This document shows positions 49,396-60,820 of a DNA stretch of 64,000 nucleotides, piece after piece (the first letter of the stretch is position 1; every line of letters begins with the position of its first letter). The stretch spans positions 33,274,116 to 33,338,115 of the forward strand of contig NC_068347.1 of NCBI RefSeq assembly GCF_014633365.1. The letters run 5' to 3'. The translations under genes were made by a program, and so were the position numbers. Source of the DNA: Diospyros lotus (lineage: Eukaryota; Streptophyta; Magnoliopsida; Ericales; Ebenaceae). The notes beneath the pieces are model-generated. The model searched no databases, was not told the DNA's origin, and saw only the letters and a program-made list of their open reading frames with translations.

Positions 49396-49825
49396 AACAA
49401 CAACAAAGGCCATGTTTACTGCAGAGACTCTGCTAACTAGCTGCAAGGAGTTTCATCAGTACAGGTATAGACAGCGAAGGGGAGGACATAATAAAGCTAG
49501 AGAGACTAGAAAAACCCAACAAACTTTCTGTATCAACAGCCTAGACTGACCTATATTCATTCAACTGTAAAACAAGAAAACTATTTCCTTTCCCATTTCA
49601 GATTATCTGTCGGACAAAATACCCTGCTGCTATCTGTTTTGTTATGTTGGCAGATCATTGGGCTGCTCTACACTTCCCTCCACCCCTAATTCCTTTACAG
49701 GTCAAGAAGGCAATAATAATGGGCAATGGAAAACTAGAAGAACTACTGCTGCAACTGTTTCCGCCTTTGCTAAGTAATGATATATTTAGCTGTTTATTTG
49801 CAGTCTTGACGGGAGAACTACCCGC

Positions 49826-50829
49826 CTATGGCTTCAGCTTCACCCAGTCATAGCGGCCGGGGAGGGGCTCCTCTTTCACGGGATCAAAGTTGTACCTGCA
49901 GGAGAATTGGGGTTAACACAAGCCAGAGAATTCTCCATTCAACGATTACAATGGGATCATCAAGAGAGAATATGATGAAATGAATGTACTTCTCCTTGAA
50001 CTGCTTCCGCTGCTCCTCTGAATGACCGAAGTATTCATCCATGGCCTCGTCTATAACTGCAGCTGTTAGAGTGTGTCTCAAAATTGTATTGAGACTGTCG
50101 ACAGATGATATGTTGACTGTCGACAATCGGGTAGAATCGGCGACAGATAGGATATACCCGCGGACCATTAATCATAGGGATGGCCGTTAGGCCGTTAGAG
50201 TCTGCAGATCTAAGGGCCATACCCTATCTTGTTATCTATCATAACGGTTTTATCTTCTCCTTGAATTCATTGAAGACTCTATATATACAGCTACAGAGCG
50301 TGCGAAGAGAACACAAGAAGAAGCTACTAAATATCCGTTGTCCCTCTTAAGTGTATACCGCTGTAACTGAGGGAAAGATTGAGAGGTTGTGTGAGTGCTT
50401 GTACGCACGGGAAAGGGTTGTGATTTACTGTAAAAGTTCTTGGGGTAGTTTCTTGTATGTAATTCTGTAAAGCTTGTGTTCTTGTTCCTATAGTGGATTG
50501 ACCAGGGGTAACCCTGTCGTGAGTAGGATTCACTTTGAATCCGAACACGTAATCTCTGGTGTTCATTGTGTGTATGTTTGTGGGCATTGGTTCTTTGATT
50601 TGTTTCTATTTCTTCTTGTTTCTATTCCTGTTCTTGAGCTTGTGGTCGACGGCCTAGTGTTCATCAGTCGACAGACAGACAAGGAAAAACAACAGCAGCA
50701 TTGACTCGTATGGCACTGCGGATCCTCTTCTGAGCCTCAGTTGGGCGCATGATTCTGTTAGCGGAACCAGAGGTTCTCATGCTCTCTGGAACCTGGATCA
50801 TGCTGCAAGGCGTGGTCTCCCTTTGGCTC
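49826..50829 (-). pseudogene. Inverted partial copy of KRP (exons 2-3), split by an LTR
   Basis: Exon 2 maps to 50829-49990 and exon 3 to 49895-49826, with splice signals kept. Exon 1 is absent. A 631-bp LTR at 50064-50694 interrupts exon 2 between the codons for VNA and VIDEAM. Apart from that, the frame is still open, with substitutions and one 3-base deletion (SEKELQKQ becomes SEEQRKQ). Exon 3 keeps KYNFDPVKEEPLPGRYDWVKL. The intact gene is at 41301-43117. Confidence 0.9.
50064..50694 (+). mobile_element. Solo LTR, 631 bp, TSD GCAGC, inside the KRP copy
   Basis: Starts TGTTAGAG, ends AACAACA, flanked by GCAGC at 50059-50063 and 50695-50699. The uninterrupted site in the intact gene reads ACTGCAGCATTGG on the same strand, so removing the element plus one GCAGC restores it. 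A TATA-like CTATATATACAG lies near 50278-50289. The 5-bp duplication and TG...CA ends identify an LTR retrotransposon; no internal region remains. Confidence 0.88.
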
Positions 50830-51082
50830 CTACCACAGAACAACAGAAAGAAAATAGAGCCTGAAAATAATGCACCTCGAAACAGAGATAAGAATGAAAA
50901 ATTAACAAAAAGAATGGAAGAAAAGAGAAACTCCTTCCAACAGAGGAGATCATCCCGATCGAGAATTATATAAATAGCTTATTGTAGCTTCTTCTTTTTC
51001 CAAGAACAGAGTGTACCCAAGAGTGTCCTAGATTACTCACAGGCTAAACAGAGAAATGGAAAAACAGGAAAAGAAAATTGAG

Positions 51083-51414
51083 AACTGAAGAAGATGATTA
51101 ATTATATATACCTTGCCATTGATGATTACCCAAAAGTCCTTCATGTCACTGAACAGGGAGACTTCTGCAAAACTGAGCACCTTCCTATCTTCAGGCCCCA
51201 TTGCTTCTCTCTTCTTCTTCTCACTCACTGCAGATTGGAAGCTAGAACTTCTATAGTTTATGCTGCTTCACCAAAATTAGAAAGATTAAGTTAAAAACCA
51301 TCTAAGCGAAAGATGGAACTTGCAGTTGCTCAACTGTGGAGAGAAAGATGGAGGATTATGATTATGATTCTGATTCTGGGCTTTATACATATGAAGTTGT
51401 TAATCATGACTTAT

Positions 51415-51449
<35 letters not shown>

Positions 51450-52090
51450 GGTTGTGGATGTTGATGTTGAAATGTTCTATGTTGTATTGTGGAATCAGAA
51501 AGCAAAAGAGACAACAAAATGTTTAAGAAAAGGCTTGGCAGGGGCATGAAAGGTACTGAATGAGTTGATGGGTATCTTGGAAGCTGTTCTTGAACTTGAA
51601 AACTTGTGATTGGTTTTGGCAGTATTTAGAGGCATTATTGTCTTTGTTGTTTTCTTAGGCATTGTGTCATGTTGCCTTGGGAATAACATGAGTGATATAT
51701 ATGATCAGAGTTATCTAAAGGGGTGAAACTATTAAACCAACCTTGTAGAATAACGAATCATGACTTGTCAAGTATCCTTATATCTAGGCAATAAAGCAAC
51801 GATATGTGTCCACCTACTCAATTCATATCTAAGAGATAAAGTTAATGATTCAAATCTTGAATCTTAGTCCTGAATAATCTGACATGTATTGAGGAGCTTT
51901 ATTGTTATTTTTTTTTAGTTAAGGAATTCCTATGGACACATAATTGTTGAGCTTACAAATTTTGGAGATAACACTAAGTATCCCGTCTCACCTATTTTAT
52001 ATGAGCATGAACTCAAGATTAAGCGGACTAAATCATCATGCTCTTTGCATATTATTTTACAACTATTTTTCTTGTGAAAACTCATTTTTC
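51083..52090. repeat. Direct repeat, copy 2 of the cytochrome b5 5' region
   Basis: Same orientation as 46496-47470, with a (TA)n expansion near 51424-51450 and growing divergence to the right. Homology fades near 52090. Confidence 0.82.
51112..51201 (-). pseudogene. Cytochrome b5 exon 1 copy, orphaned
   Basis: Thirty codons starting MGPEDRKVLSFAEVSLFSD and ending NGK at an intact GT donor. Two residues differ from the parent: His17 to Phe and the Cys of CW to Phe. Exons 2 and 3 are missing. The next exons downstream on this strand belong to the KRP copy. Joining the CB5 donor to the KRP exon 2 acceptor shifts the KRP frame, so no sensible fusion protein is predicted. Confidence 0.88.
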
Positions 52091-52568
52091 CTAATATTTT
52101 TACTATAAATATCTTATAGGCCATCTAAGTTGGACACTTGCAAAAGAAAAAATAAAATTAAGGAACTTTATTTTGACAATAAAATATATTTCTACTATTT
52201 TAAAAATTATTACCATACAAAAATAATATATATATTTTTTAATTTCAAAATAAAAAATATTAAAAAAACTTTCTTAACTCTCATTTTAAACTATTTCAAT
52301 GAGAAAATACTTACAATAACATCAATAACACATAAGTTTATTAATTTGGTACCACCAACTAATTACATAAGATATGAGTTTTTATTTTTCTAAGTATTGC
52401 ACAATATTATTATATTATCTATATTATTATGTAAGTAGATACTGCATTTTAACCTTATAAAATAATGACAATAAAGTATTTTTCTAAATGGCCCACTACA
52501 AACATTCAAGAGTTTGAGATATAGCGAGTTCATGGATTCGATTTTGTCTCAGTGTAGGAATTTACAAT
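52091..52568. other. AT-rich spacer
   Basis: No gene. Contains the left target-site copy (52564-52568) of the next LTR. Confidence 0.5.
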
Positions 52569-53216
52569 TGTCAACGTTCAATTTCAGCGGACCCTGATTC
52601 GTTTTTGGGTCGTGGTGAGTAAGTCCAAGGTGTCAAGAAGAGGAAAATAAAGATCTCGGACGTGAACCGACACCAGAATTTTTATGTGGTTCGGTCAGAA
52701 CAATACCTACTCCACGACCGCTCTTTAATTATTCTTTCAGAATGGTGGTATCTGATTATTCTCTCCCTTCCTTTTGTTCCCCTGACCCTCTATTTGTACT
52801 GAGGGGTCTTTACAATTTAGATAATATATAAAAATATAAAGACTGCATAATGGGGGACAAATTGCCCTTATCGTTTGCATAAAATCGAGAGTGGGATCCC
52901 TATTACGAGGAACATGGGCCGTTGCAGGTAAAGTAATTGGATCGTACCTCTAACTCATAAGCAGCTTTGCCACTTATGCGAGTTGGGGGTTTTAGGCTAG
53001 CGACCTGGGTGGTTCAGCGAACTGAAGAATACTGTCGGGAGCTCATTAGTCGATCGTTGGGAGCTTCTCGAAAGCTCGCTTTACGAGCTTCAGATTTCGA
53101 TGGTGGTTGGACTTTTCTTGGCGAGGTCACCTGGGCCTTCTCGACTTTGGGTGATTTGGCCGGTCCATCGGACCGAGTCAGGCCCATATGGGATGACACA
53201 AGAAATACATATAACA
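52569..53216 (+). mobile_element. Solo LTR, 648 bp, TSD ACAAT
   Basis: Starts TGTCAACG, ends ATATAACA, flanked by ACAAT at 52564-52568 and 53217-53221. Contains TTTATGTGGTTCGGTCAGAAC followed by CCTACTCCACGACC, the motif shared by the LTRs of this window. The open frame 52967-53299 inside it is accidental. Confidence 0.82.
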
Positions 53217-53221
53217 ACAAT

Positions 53222-54464
53222 CAACTATATTTATTTGAGATGTCTGTGGTTTGGCTCGCGATAAATCTATTCATCCACCTAAAATTGTGTAATAAATAAA
53301 ACATGAGTTTTAGAGAGAACAAGATAGATTTGGGTTGAAGGTTGATTGTGATCGAGATATCCCTCGAGTTTCTCATGTTAAAATAAAAGTTATTCTTTAA
53401 AAATAAAAATTAATTATGTTAATAAGATTTAAAACATGTGGCCTCTAAATAGTAACTAATTTATCAAATAATTATATTATTATACCAAAACTTATTTTGT
53501 TTAACTATTATAGAAAAAATTAAAAAATAAATTATAACCATTAAATGCGACTGAATTAATTTTCATTCAAAAATTTTTACTTTTTTTTGCATGGATCGCA
53601 TTTTTGGTATTTAATATTTCAAGAATTAATAAATCTAACATTATCTCCTGATACACAACTAAAATAAAGAAATGATATTTTTTTAAAAAGTAAAAAATAA
53701 AATTGTCAAAAAATGCTTAAATAAAAAATATATAAGAACTTGTTTGTAAATATAATTTTTAATATAAAAATTTATAAAAAATAATTATTCAAAATAAGAA
53801 TAAACATATATTTTATAATGCATTTAAACAAATTATAGAAAAAATTAAAAAAAAATTGAGTCATTATAGAGATCAAATTTTGTCTATCTTTAATCTTTTG
53901 ACCTAAATGCATTTTCAAATCGAGCACATTTCTCTGATTTTTTTTAATATTACAAAATAATCCTAAAATATTTTTAAAATTGTAGAAATGAGGTAAAAAT
54001 ATTTTGTTTTGTGTTTCTCAGAATTTCGATATTGAAAATGTTTCAAAAATGCCAAAATAACGCCTCTGAGGTGTTTTCATGCATCATAGGTTATATTCAT
54101 TATATATAAAAAATTATTTTTAAAAATTATTAGCATTGCGAATAATATTTTTTTTCCATTATTAAATGATTATGTTGGGCTTATTTGAGTTTTGCCAAAC
54201 TTTTTGGGTGCCTCCGAGATGGCGAAGAAATAGAATGGCACAATAGCAAATATGCAAAAGTTACGAATTGCTCCGATGCTTTTCCGGATCCGCAAGATAC
54301 ATTACAAGCTTTGCCTTCTCTCTCCTTCATAAGTCGATCTCGTCGTCCCGATTTCCTAGGGTTTCTTCTGCTTCGAAACCTAAACCTAGCTCTACATCTG
54401 CGGGTATCAAAGCCCCTTTCAATTCTTGGAATTGCACTAGTAGTTGTGGTGGTGGTGCGGTACT
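53222..54464. other. AT-rich spacer and RPN2 promoter/leader
   Basis: 53300-54170 is nearly all A/T without a gene. From about 54280 the text becomes CT-rich with CCTAGGGTTTCTTCTGC, typical of a plant 5' leader, running into the RPN2 ATG at 54465. Confidence 0.5.
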
Positions 54465-57400
54465 ATGGCATCGGCGGCGGCAGCTACGGCGCTGAGCTCG
54501 GCGGGAGGGCTGCTGGCGATGCTGAATGAGAGCCACCCCTTGCTGAAGCTTCACGCTCTCTCCAATCTCAACGCTTACGTTGACTACTTCTGGCCGGAGA
54601 TCTCCACTAGTGTTCCCATCATGTGAGTCCTTCCGGTCCTCTCTCGATTTGTGAATCGCTATTTGTTTCAAGTTTTTTTAGGTGGAGTTTTCTTTGAGTA
54701 TTGATCGTTTCTGATCTGTCTGTGGCATGAAACCCTCTGTTTGGTTGGTGAGAAAGCCGAGGAAACGGAAAAAAATGCATAAAATTTGGTTTTCGCCCCT
54801 GTTATTATGTTTGGAGAGGTTTGTTTGAATTGAGACATGTTCTAGCTGAATTGAGTGGAAGTTTCTGGTCAAGTAACGCAGTACCTGATGTCAAATTTTA
54901 GAATTTTCTTTTAATGTTGTTCTCGTACCTTGCATGAGGTAATGCTTTCTTTCCTACTGCAGAGCCTGCGATTCTAGTTAGAAAATTATAAATTTTTGAG
55001 TACATTGCCACTACTTGATTTTGCGAAGTTAGAATTTCAGTCTTGACTCTTTTTTCTATAAAGTTATAGGTTATATGCCCACTCCATTCTAACTGAACTT
55101 CATTCTAGAATTGTTTCTCAATCTTGAATCTTTTATTTGGTCCATTTTAAGTTTCCGATTCCCAATTCTAAGGAACTCTGTAGCAAGGGTACATAACGTA
55201 GAGGATAGTCAGCTGTCACTATTACTTCAAGCGGCTACTAATTCTATTTCCGTTTTCTTTCCCTTTTAAATGCTCTTGCAAACCATACGGACCCATGCTG
55301 TTCTGTTAATACTTTGAACCCTTTCCTGCTTTATATTGTTTATGTGGTGTGTGCTCAATCATTTATCTTCCAGAGAAATTTTGTTCATTTCAAGACCTAT
55401 GGCTAAAGGTAGCAATAGCACGATGAATGTTCAAAGAAATGGCAGATAAGGAGGGGCATGATGTTTATGGATTAGAAAATGATGCATTGGAAGCTGCTAA
55501 AAGGGGGTTTGAATCTTGATAGTGTTTTTGGGAGGAGAGTGGATTTTAACATCTAGGATGGAAGCCATGTCAAATGTTCACTGCGGACAATTTAAGAAAT
55601 TTATGCATCTTTTTGATATTGAAGTACAAGGATGGAGAGGATAGATTTTGGAGGTGAACCATATAATTGGTGAACATTGCAAACATACTTTATGGCATGC
55701 TTCTTAAGGTGGCCCTTCTATCCAAAACCACTGAACCATAATAGGCACCAATCCAAAGAGCACTTTATGGCATACTTTATAGGTTCTTTATTCCTTTAAC
55801 CAAAGAGCACCAATCTACCACTGCATGACCCCTCTTCCTCATCTGATAGAAGGATGGATATGAATGAAGCAACCTAAGCAAAAAGGTCCTTGGGATGTCC
55901 TCTTTTTGTTTGTCATCAAGGACACGATAGAATGAGTGGACAATGAAAATCCTGGCCATTGATTCCAACATGTTGAAACTTGAATCTTGGATCGGTTTCC
56001 TCACAATAATGTTCACTCTCTCACACCCAACCCTCACTTGATAGTAATAGAAACAAAGAAATGTAAACAAAACATATATCAAAGCAATAACAGAAGATAA
56101 AAGAGCCAATAACTTATCCTGGTTCAAGCATGAAAATGCCCTACATCCAGACTGCCGAAGCTTTCAGAAAATCCACTAGAAAGCATTCAAGATTACAGCA
56201 CTCCCTCTCTCTCACACCTAGCTATGAATCAATAGACTCACCTCTTGAGAGTACAAGGACCGAGGCTTTGCTCTCTCTCAATTCTCTAGAACTCGTGCAA
56301 GATAGAAAACAAATGAATGAATGTTGAGATTTCTCTATCTCGAGAACCTATCTACCTCTATTTATAAGATATAGAGGCGGTTACAACTTAAGGACTAAAA
56401 TGAAATATTAGGGAATACAAGGCCTATCCGGAAATAACTTTAAGCTAGTTATTTCCGTTATATTCTAAACGCATAAAATATAAATATACAATCATTTCCC
56501 AACTGAATACACAGCCCTTCACCGAGACTTAACAGCTAGACTAATACAAATTCTAACACAACATATGCCTAAAACTTTTTTTCCTCCGGTGTCTAATTAG
56601 AAGACCAAACTTGTTTGCCTTCTCCCTATCCAATCCTAGGGTTGGCATGAATGATCCCGACATATGCTTTGAAGGAAAGAACCACACAACACCATCAAGA
56701 AGAAGGGAGAACGAATGTCAACTTTCTTATAGTTGGTGCAGATGATGGTATGGAAAAATCTGATACAATAATATGTTGTCAAACCAATTACCTTGGCAGA
56801 ATGTCACTTATACTGCCCACCTCAAAGGAAAAGAAACATAATTTTTTTCCCAAATTCTATTAATCACCACCTCCAATTAGGATCTGGTGGCCCATGGTCC
56901 ACTCCCCCAAGCCAGCCATACTTGTTCTCAATCAAGGAACAAAAATTTTGTGTTGTTTATATTGAAATAGATGAAACATATTCATTTCCTGTGAAGTCAC
57001 TATAAAAAAGAAAATGGAAAACTAAAATTTCAGTGTTTCAGACTACAAAACTTCTAAACAACTCGCTGGTCCAACACCAGTTAGGAATGAGTGAATAGAA
57101 CATTTTTATATGTAACTTTATTGTTGGAAGAAAAAAAAATTGAGAGAGTAAAGAAAATATGATATTGTTGAACAAACTCATGTCTCACACATGCACTCAA
57201 CCCTCAAGAAAGACAATGAATACTCACGGTAAAGATAGAACAAGAATAAGAACAGAAAAACAACAACACACAAGGGACATTGGATTTATCCTGGTTCGGA
57301 TCACCTTTGAACTGGTGAATCCTATGTCCAGACTAATAAGAGGACTTATGGCTTTCACTATCTTGAAATAATAGGAACGATACAATGCACTGCACTCGCA

Positions 57401-60346
57401 GCTCTATGACCGAGCTATCCTCACCGAGATTACAAAGACTAAGGCTTTTCTCTCTCACAGTACACAATCACAAGATACAATGAAAAAAAAAACAAACCAA
57501 GAGCGATAAAAGACTCACCCCGACCCTCTATTTATAGATCATAGAGGTGGAAGTTACAAGGAGAAAATACCTAACTAACCAATAGTTACCTTATTTGGTA
57601 GTTACAGTTACAAATGCCTAACTACTCCTAGACACCAGTCTTCAATGGCTTATTCTCTTTTGTCCTTTATATTCTTCTGAGCTATAAGACTAATCTTAGG
57701 CAAACTCTAACAGATATTTATATACAAGTAACTAACAGATATTTGTATACAAGTAAAACTATGACAACCAAAAATGAAGTACTGATACAGTTAAAATGAA
57801 TGTGATTAAATCACCTATTCTTTTCCTAGTTGATGCCTTTTATATAAATTTAATCATTGGTATTTTCTACATTTCATTTCTTCTGCTAGAATATGATATT
57901 TTTATGAACCTATTTGTATGGAGAAACATGCAAGCATTTTGCTTATGACTATAGTTTTGACTATTATTTATTCAATCTTATTTGTAATTTTGTTATTGGA
58001 GGGGAGACTTTACCATGTTTGTGGACAAGATGTCCCATACCTTGAAAACTCCTTGATCTTTCTTTTCTATTAATGTTCTAAATACTGAACGTTGTTCAAG
58101 GTACTAGAAAAAGGTAAACTATTCTTCTCAGAGATGCAATTAAGGTGCAATTTTTTGTTTTTTTACTTTTTACCTAAAACTTGTGTATTTCACCAGTTAA
58201 GCTCTAAAAATTCTACTAAGAATTCCACTCTGTCGTATGGCATGTCAAGTCCATGGTCATGTCTGTTTTCCTCATGTGTCCAAGACATGTCCAGATGTGA
58301 AAATGATTATACAAATGGAATGCCTGATAGATACCTGTCTGATTCATGTCCGATGCTAGTATGGCACCAAAAAAGATGAGTCTGTTATGTTCTTCCTAGC
58401 CTGGTAGAAATTGGTACATGGTGGTTCAAACTATAGTTGCACAACTCATGGCATGTCTGTTTTCCTCATGTGTCCAAGACATGTCCAGATGTGAAAATGA
58501 TTATACAAATGGAATGCCTGATAGATAGCTGTCTGATTCATGTCCGATGCTAGTATGGCACCAAAAAAGATGAGTCTGTTATGTTCTTCCTAGCCTGGTA
58601 GAAATTGGTACATGGTGCCCCCCCTGGCGGGAAACTGCATTTCTGATCATGCGTATCTAAACTTAACAAAATTGTTTGGAGATGGAAGAAGTTCAGCTTA
58701 TCATTAAGCTTTCAAGATGACTGTTAGCTTTAAATTTGTTATGTTAGCATTCAGTTTTTTTTTTTTTTTCTTTCCTGTTTCTGGTCCTATTGTGTTGATA
58801 TTTAGGACTGTTTAACCGAAGCCAACCAAAGAGAATTCCCTTGCGAATTCTTAGAAACTCGCAGAATCAAAAAACGAATTAAAGAATCAAAGCAAAACAG
58901 ATATGAAACAGAAATAAGGAAAGATAAAACAAACCAAAGAGCCAAGATTTATCCTGGTTCGGAATGCCTTATGGCAAACCTACATCCAGCAGTCAACACC
59001 CACTCCAAACAGCCTTTATTAGGATGATAATGACCAGTAGACCAAGCTTCTAAACACTCATCTATCTCCCTAAGTACAAGCACACATTCTCCCAAGAAAT
59101 ACACAAGACTCAAACCGCCTCTCTCTTCCTCAAGAAAGGACGGAAACTCCTCACTCGAACATAAACAAAATCAGAAGCTCTCTCCTATGTATAAATCGAC
59201 TGCCTACCTCGCCCTCCTATAAATAGAAAAGGCGAGATTCCCAAGGTAACTAACTACTATGGAAAAATTACAATTAGGCCCCCAAAATTACAAACTAATT
59301 ACACTTATATTTAAAAACCCTAATTGATCTAAAACTTCCAGCCGATAGACTTCAACATTTATTGATCTTCTACCGCATCAAAACTCTAGGCAAACTCAAC
59401 ATATTCTTATGGTCTTATGTTATTGTAGACTTGCGTTTTGTTAAGTTGAATCTATTTTCATTGCAATATCTTATGAATATAATAAAATTTTTTCCTTTGA
59501 ATTTTAATAAGTGCACCAATGCATTATTCAAAGCAAACCACGAATCAAACTAACATACCAGCTAATCCTACCCCCCCGAATGCATGTCTAGCTAAGTAGC
59601 GTACCTTGTACCTGAATACTTACCACAAATTGGAAGGTACCAGGTTCCGTGTAACTATGGTTCAAACCTTGGTATAAGCTGAAAATGATTCAACATTTAT
59701 GTTCACCATTTTGCGTCTTTAGTGTGTTAGACATATTGGAACAGTATAGTGTGATATTTTACAATTGTGATTGCAAGGGAAATGTGATATATTGAACTTG
59801 ATCTTTAAGTGTTGTAACAAGATATTGAATGTAAACTTGATTCTGAAGTATTTTTAGTAGAGATTTAACACAAAAAAGTGACACCTTTTCTAGGACATGC
59901 AATATTTAGTTTCAGTTTTTTGCTGTTAAAGAAGTTCATGTGTAGGATTTTTTTTTTTTTTTTTTCTGATTACATATCCAAAAACATAAGATCCTTTTTG
60001 TTTACTTCTTGAAATGCATGACCTGACATGATATTTATTGGTAAACAATGATTTTTTCCTTATCACCAGCTTGTCATCAAGTTTGTATGCTTTTCCATTT
60101 AGGTTTGTTCTTGCAATCTATTGGCCTAGTTGACTAATTAAGTTTTATATTGGGGTATCACGCTGTTGGATTTTTATCACAACTGTGATATGATGTCTTA
60201 TGTTAACAAAAGTATCAAGTTTCAAATCAAGATTTGTATCAGTTTAGTTCTTTGGAGTTCAATGTTTTAATTTCCCATGCAGAGAAAGCTTATATGAAGA
60301 TGAGGAGTTCGACCAACGACAACTTGCTGCTTTGCTTGTTTCAAAG
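54465..60346 (+). CDS. RPN2: 26S proteasome regulatory subunit RPN2 (PSMD1), first two exons
   Basis: Exon 1 is 54465-54622 and exon 2 is 60283-60346. They join in a split codon (CAT|GTGAGT...GCAG|AGAAAGC) to read GLLAMLNESHPLLKLH, then SNLNAYVDYFWPEISTSVP, and ESLYEDEEFDQRQLAALLVSK, the N-terminus of plant RPN2. RPN2 is a large scaffold of the 19S regulatory particle base and helps bind ubiquitin receptors. The remaining exons, most of the protein, lie past the right edge. Intron 1 is 5.66 kb and holds three solo LTRs and a local duplication. Intron 2 starts at 60347 and is entered about 85 bases later by a gypsy element. Both exon ends are clean, so the gene is probably still functional. 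Confidence 0.9.
55971..56558 (+). mobile_element. Solo LTR, 588 bp, TSD CAACA (RPN2 intron 1)
   Basis: Starts TGTTGAAAC, ends ATTCTAACA, flanked by CAACA at 55966-55970 and 56559-56563. Contains TTATCCTGGTTCAAGCATG...CCTACATCCAG and CTCTATTTATAAGATATAGAGG. Confidence 0.85.
57166..57712 (+). mobile_element. Solo LTR, 547 bp, TSD GATAT (RPN2 intron 1)
   Basis: Starts TGTTGAACAAAC, ends ACTCTAACA, flanked by GATAT at 57161-57165 and 57713-57717. Contains TTTATCCTGGTTCGGATC and CCTCTATTTATAGATCATAG, like the LTR at 55971. Confidence 0.85.
58258..58618 (+). repeat. Two-copy tandem duplication, unit 194 bp
   Basis: The text from CATGTCTGTTTTCCTCATG at 58258 recurs at 58452 almost unchanged and ends at 58618 (second copy about 167 bases). 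No coding role seen; it lies in RPN2 intron 1. Confidence 0.88.
58793..59401 (+). mobile_element. Solo LTR, 609 bp, imperfect TSD (RPN2 intron 1)
   Basis: Starts TGTTGATATT and ends AAACTCAACA. The flanks are TATTG (58788-58792) and TATTC (59402-59406), one base different. Contains TTTATCCTGGTTCGGAATG and CCTACATCCAGCAG, so it is related to the two LTRs upstream. The same + orientation holds for all three. Confidence 0.7.
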
Positions 60347-60431
60347 GTCCGTCCATACCTGCATTCTCTGTTTCCTCTTTATTTTGCCTCTATTGTCTCT
60401 CTTCTATTTTTATGGTCTCATGCTTTGTCAT

Positions 60432-60773
60432 GGTATAAGTCCTTAGAAGGAGGGATGTGCCGTGCAAGTGGCATGACCTTCACGTGTAACGGTTAGGAGT
60501 TGGGTTGTTACTTCTAGAATAGGGGTATAATTGTAAATAAGACTCCCTTTTGGGTAGGAGTTGAAGACGCGGGATCCTTTTTATAAAGGACCCGCTTACT
60601 TGTATAGAGACATACTGAAATTTGAATTGAAATCATTCTGGATTCCTCCCTCAATTCTATCTCTCTCCCTCTCAATTCTCTCTTTCTCCGAATTCTATCA
60701 ACCTCTCCCTTAATTCTTTAGAATTCTCATGAATTATTGAGAGTTCCCAGTCAGATCCTTCCAAGATATGACA
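60432..60773 (+). repeat. 5' LTR of the gypsy element
   Basis: Ends in ATATGACA three bases before the primer-binding site. Has a TATA box (TTATAAAGGACC, 60581-60592) and a C/T-rich transcribed part. The left limit could instead be about 20 bases further right, at the TGTGCCGTGC text. Confidence 0.6.
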
Positions 60774-60776
60774 AGT

Positions 60777-60788
60777 TGGTATCAGAGC
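60777..60788 (+). promoter_or_regulatory. Primer-binding site (initiator tRNA-Met type)
   Basis: TGGTATCAGAGC complements the 3' end of plant initiator tRNA-Met, the common primer of plant LTR retrotransposons. Confidence 0.85.
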
Positions 60789-60820
60789 AAGTCCTAGGCC
60801 TAAGGAATTCAGTAGGAGTG

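Larger units (their letters stand above)
47470..51081 (-). repeat. Inverted repeat, right arm, interrupted by two LTRs
   Basis: Reverse-complement match to 42491-44620, longer only because of insertions at 48680-49395 and 50064-50694 and small indels. Its right end (51081) abuts the direct copy of the cytochrome b5 5' region within two bases. Confidence 0.88.

Noticed and set aside
52967..53299. 110-codon frame on the plus strand
   Set aside because: Falls inside and past a solo LTR; no gag or pol similarity.
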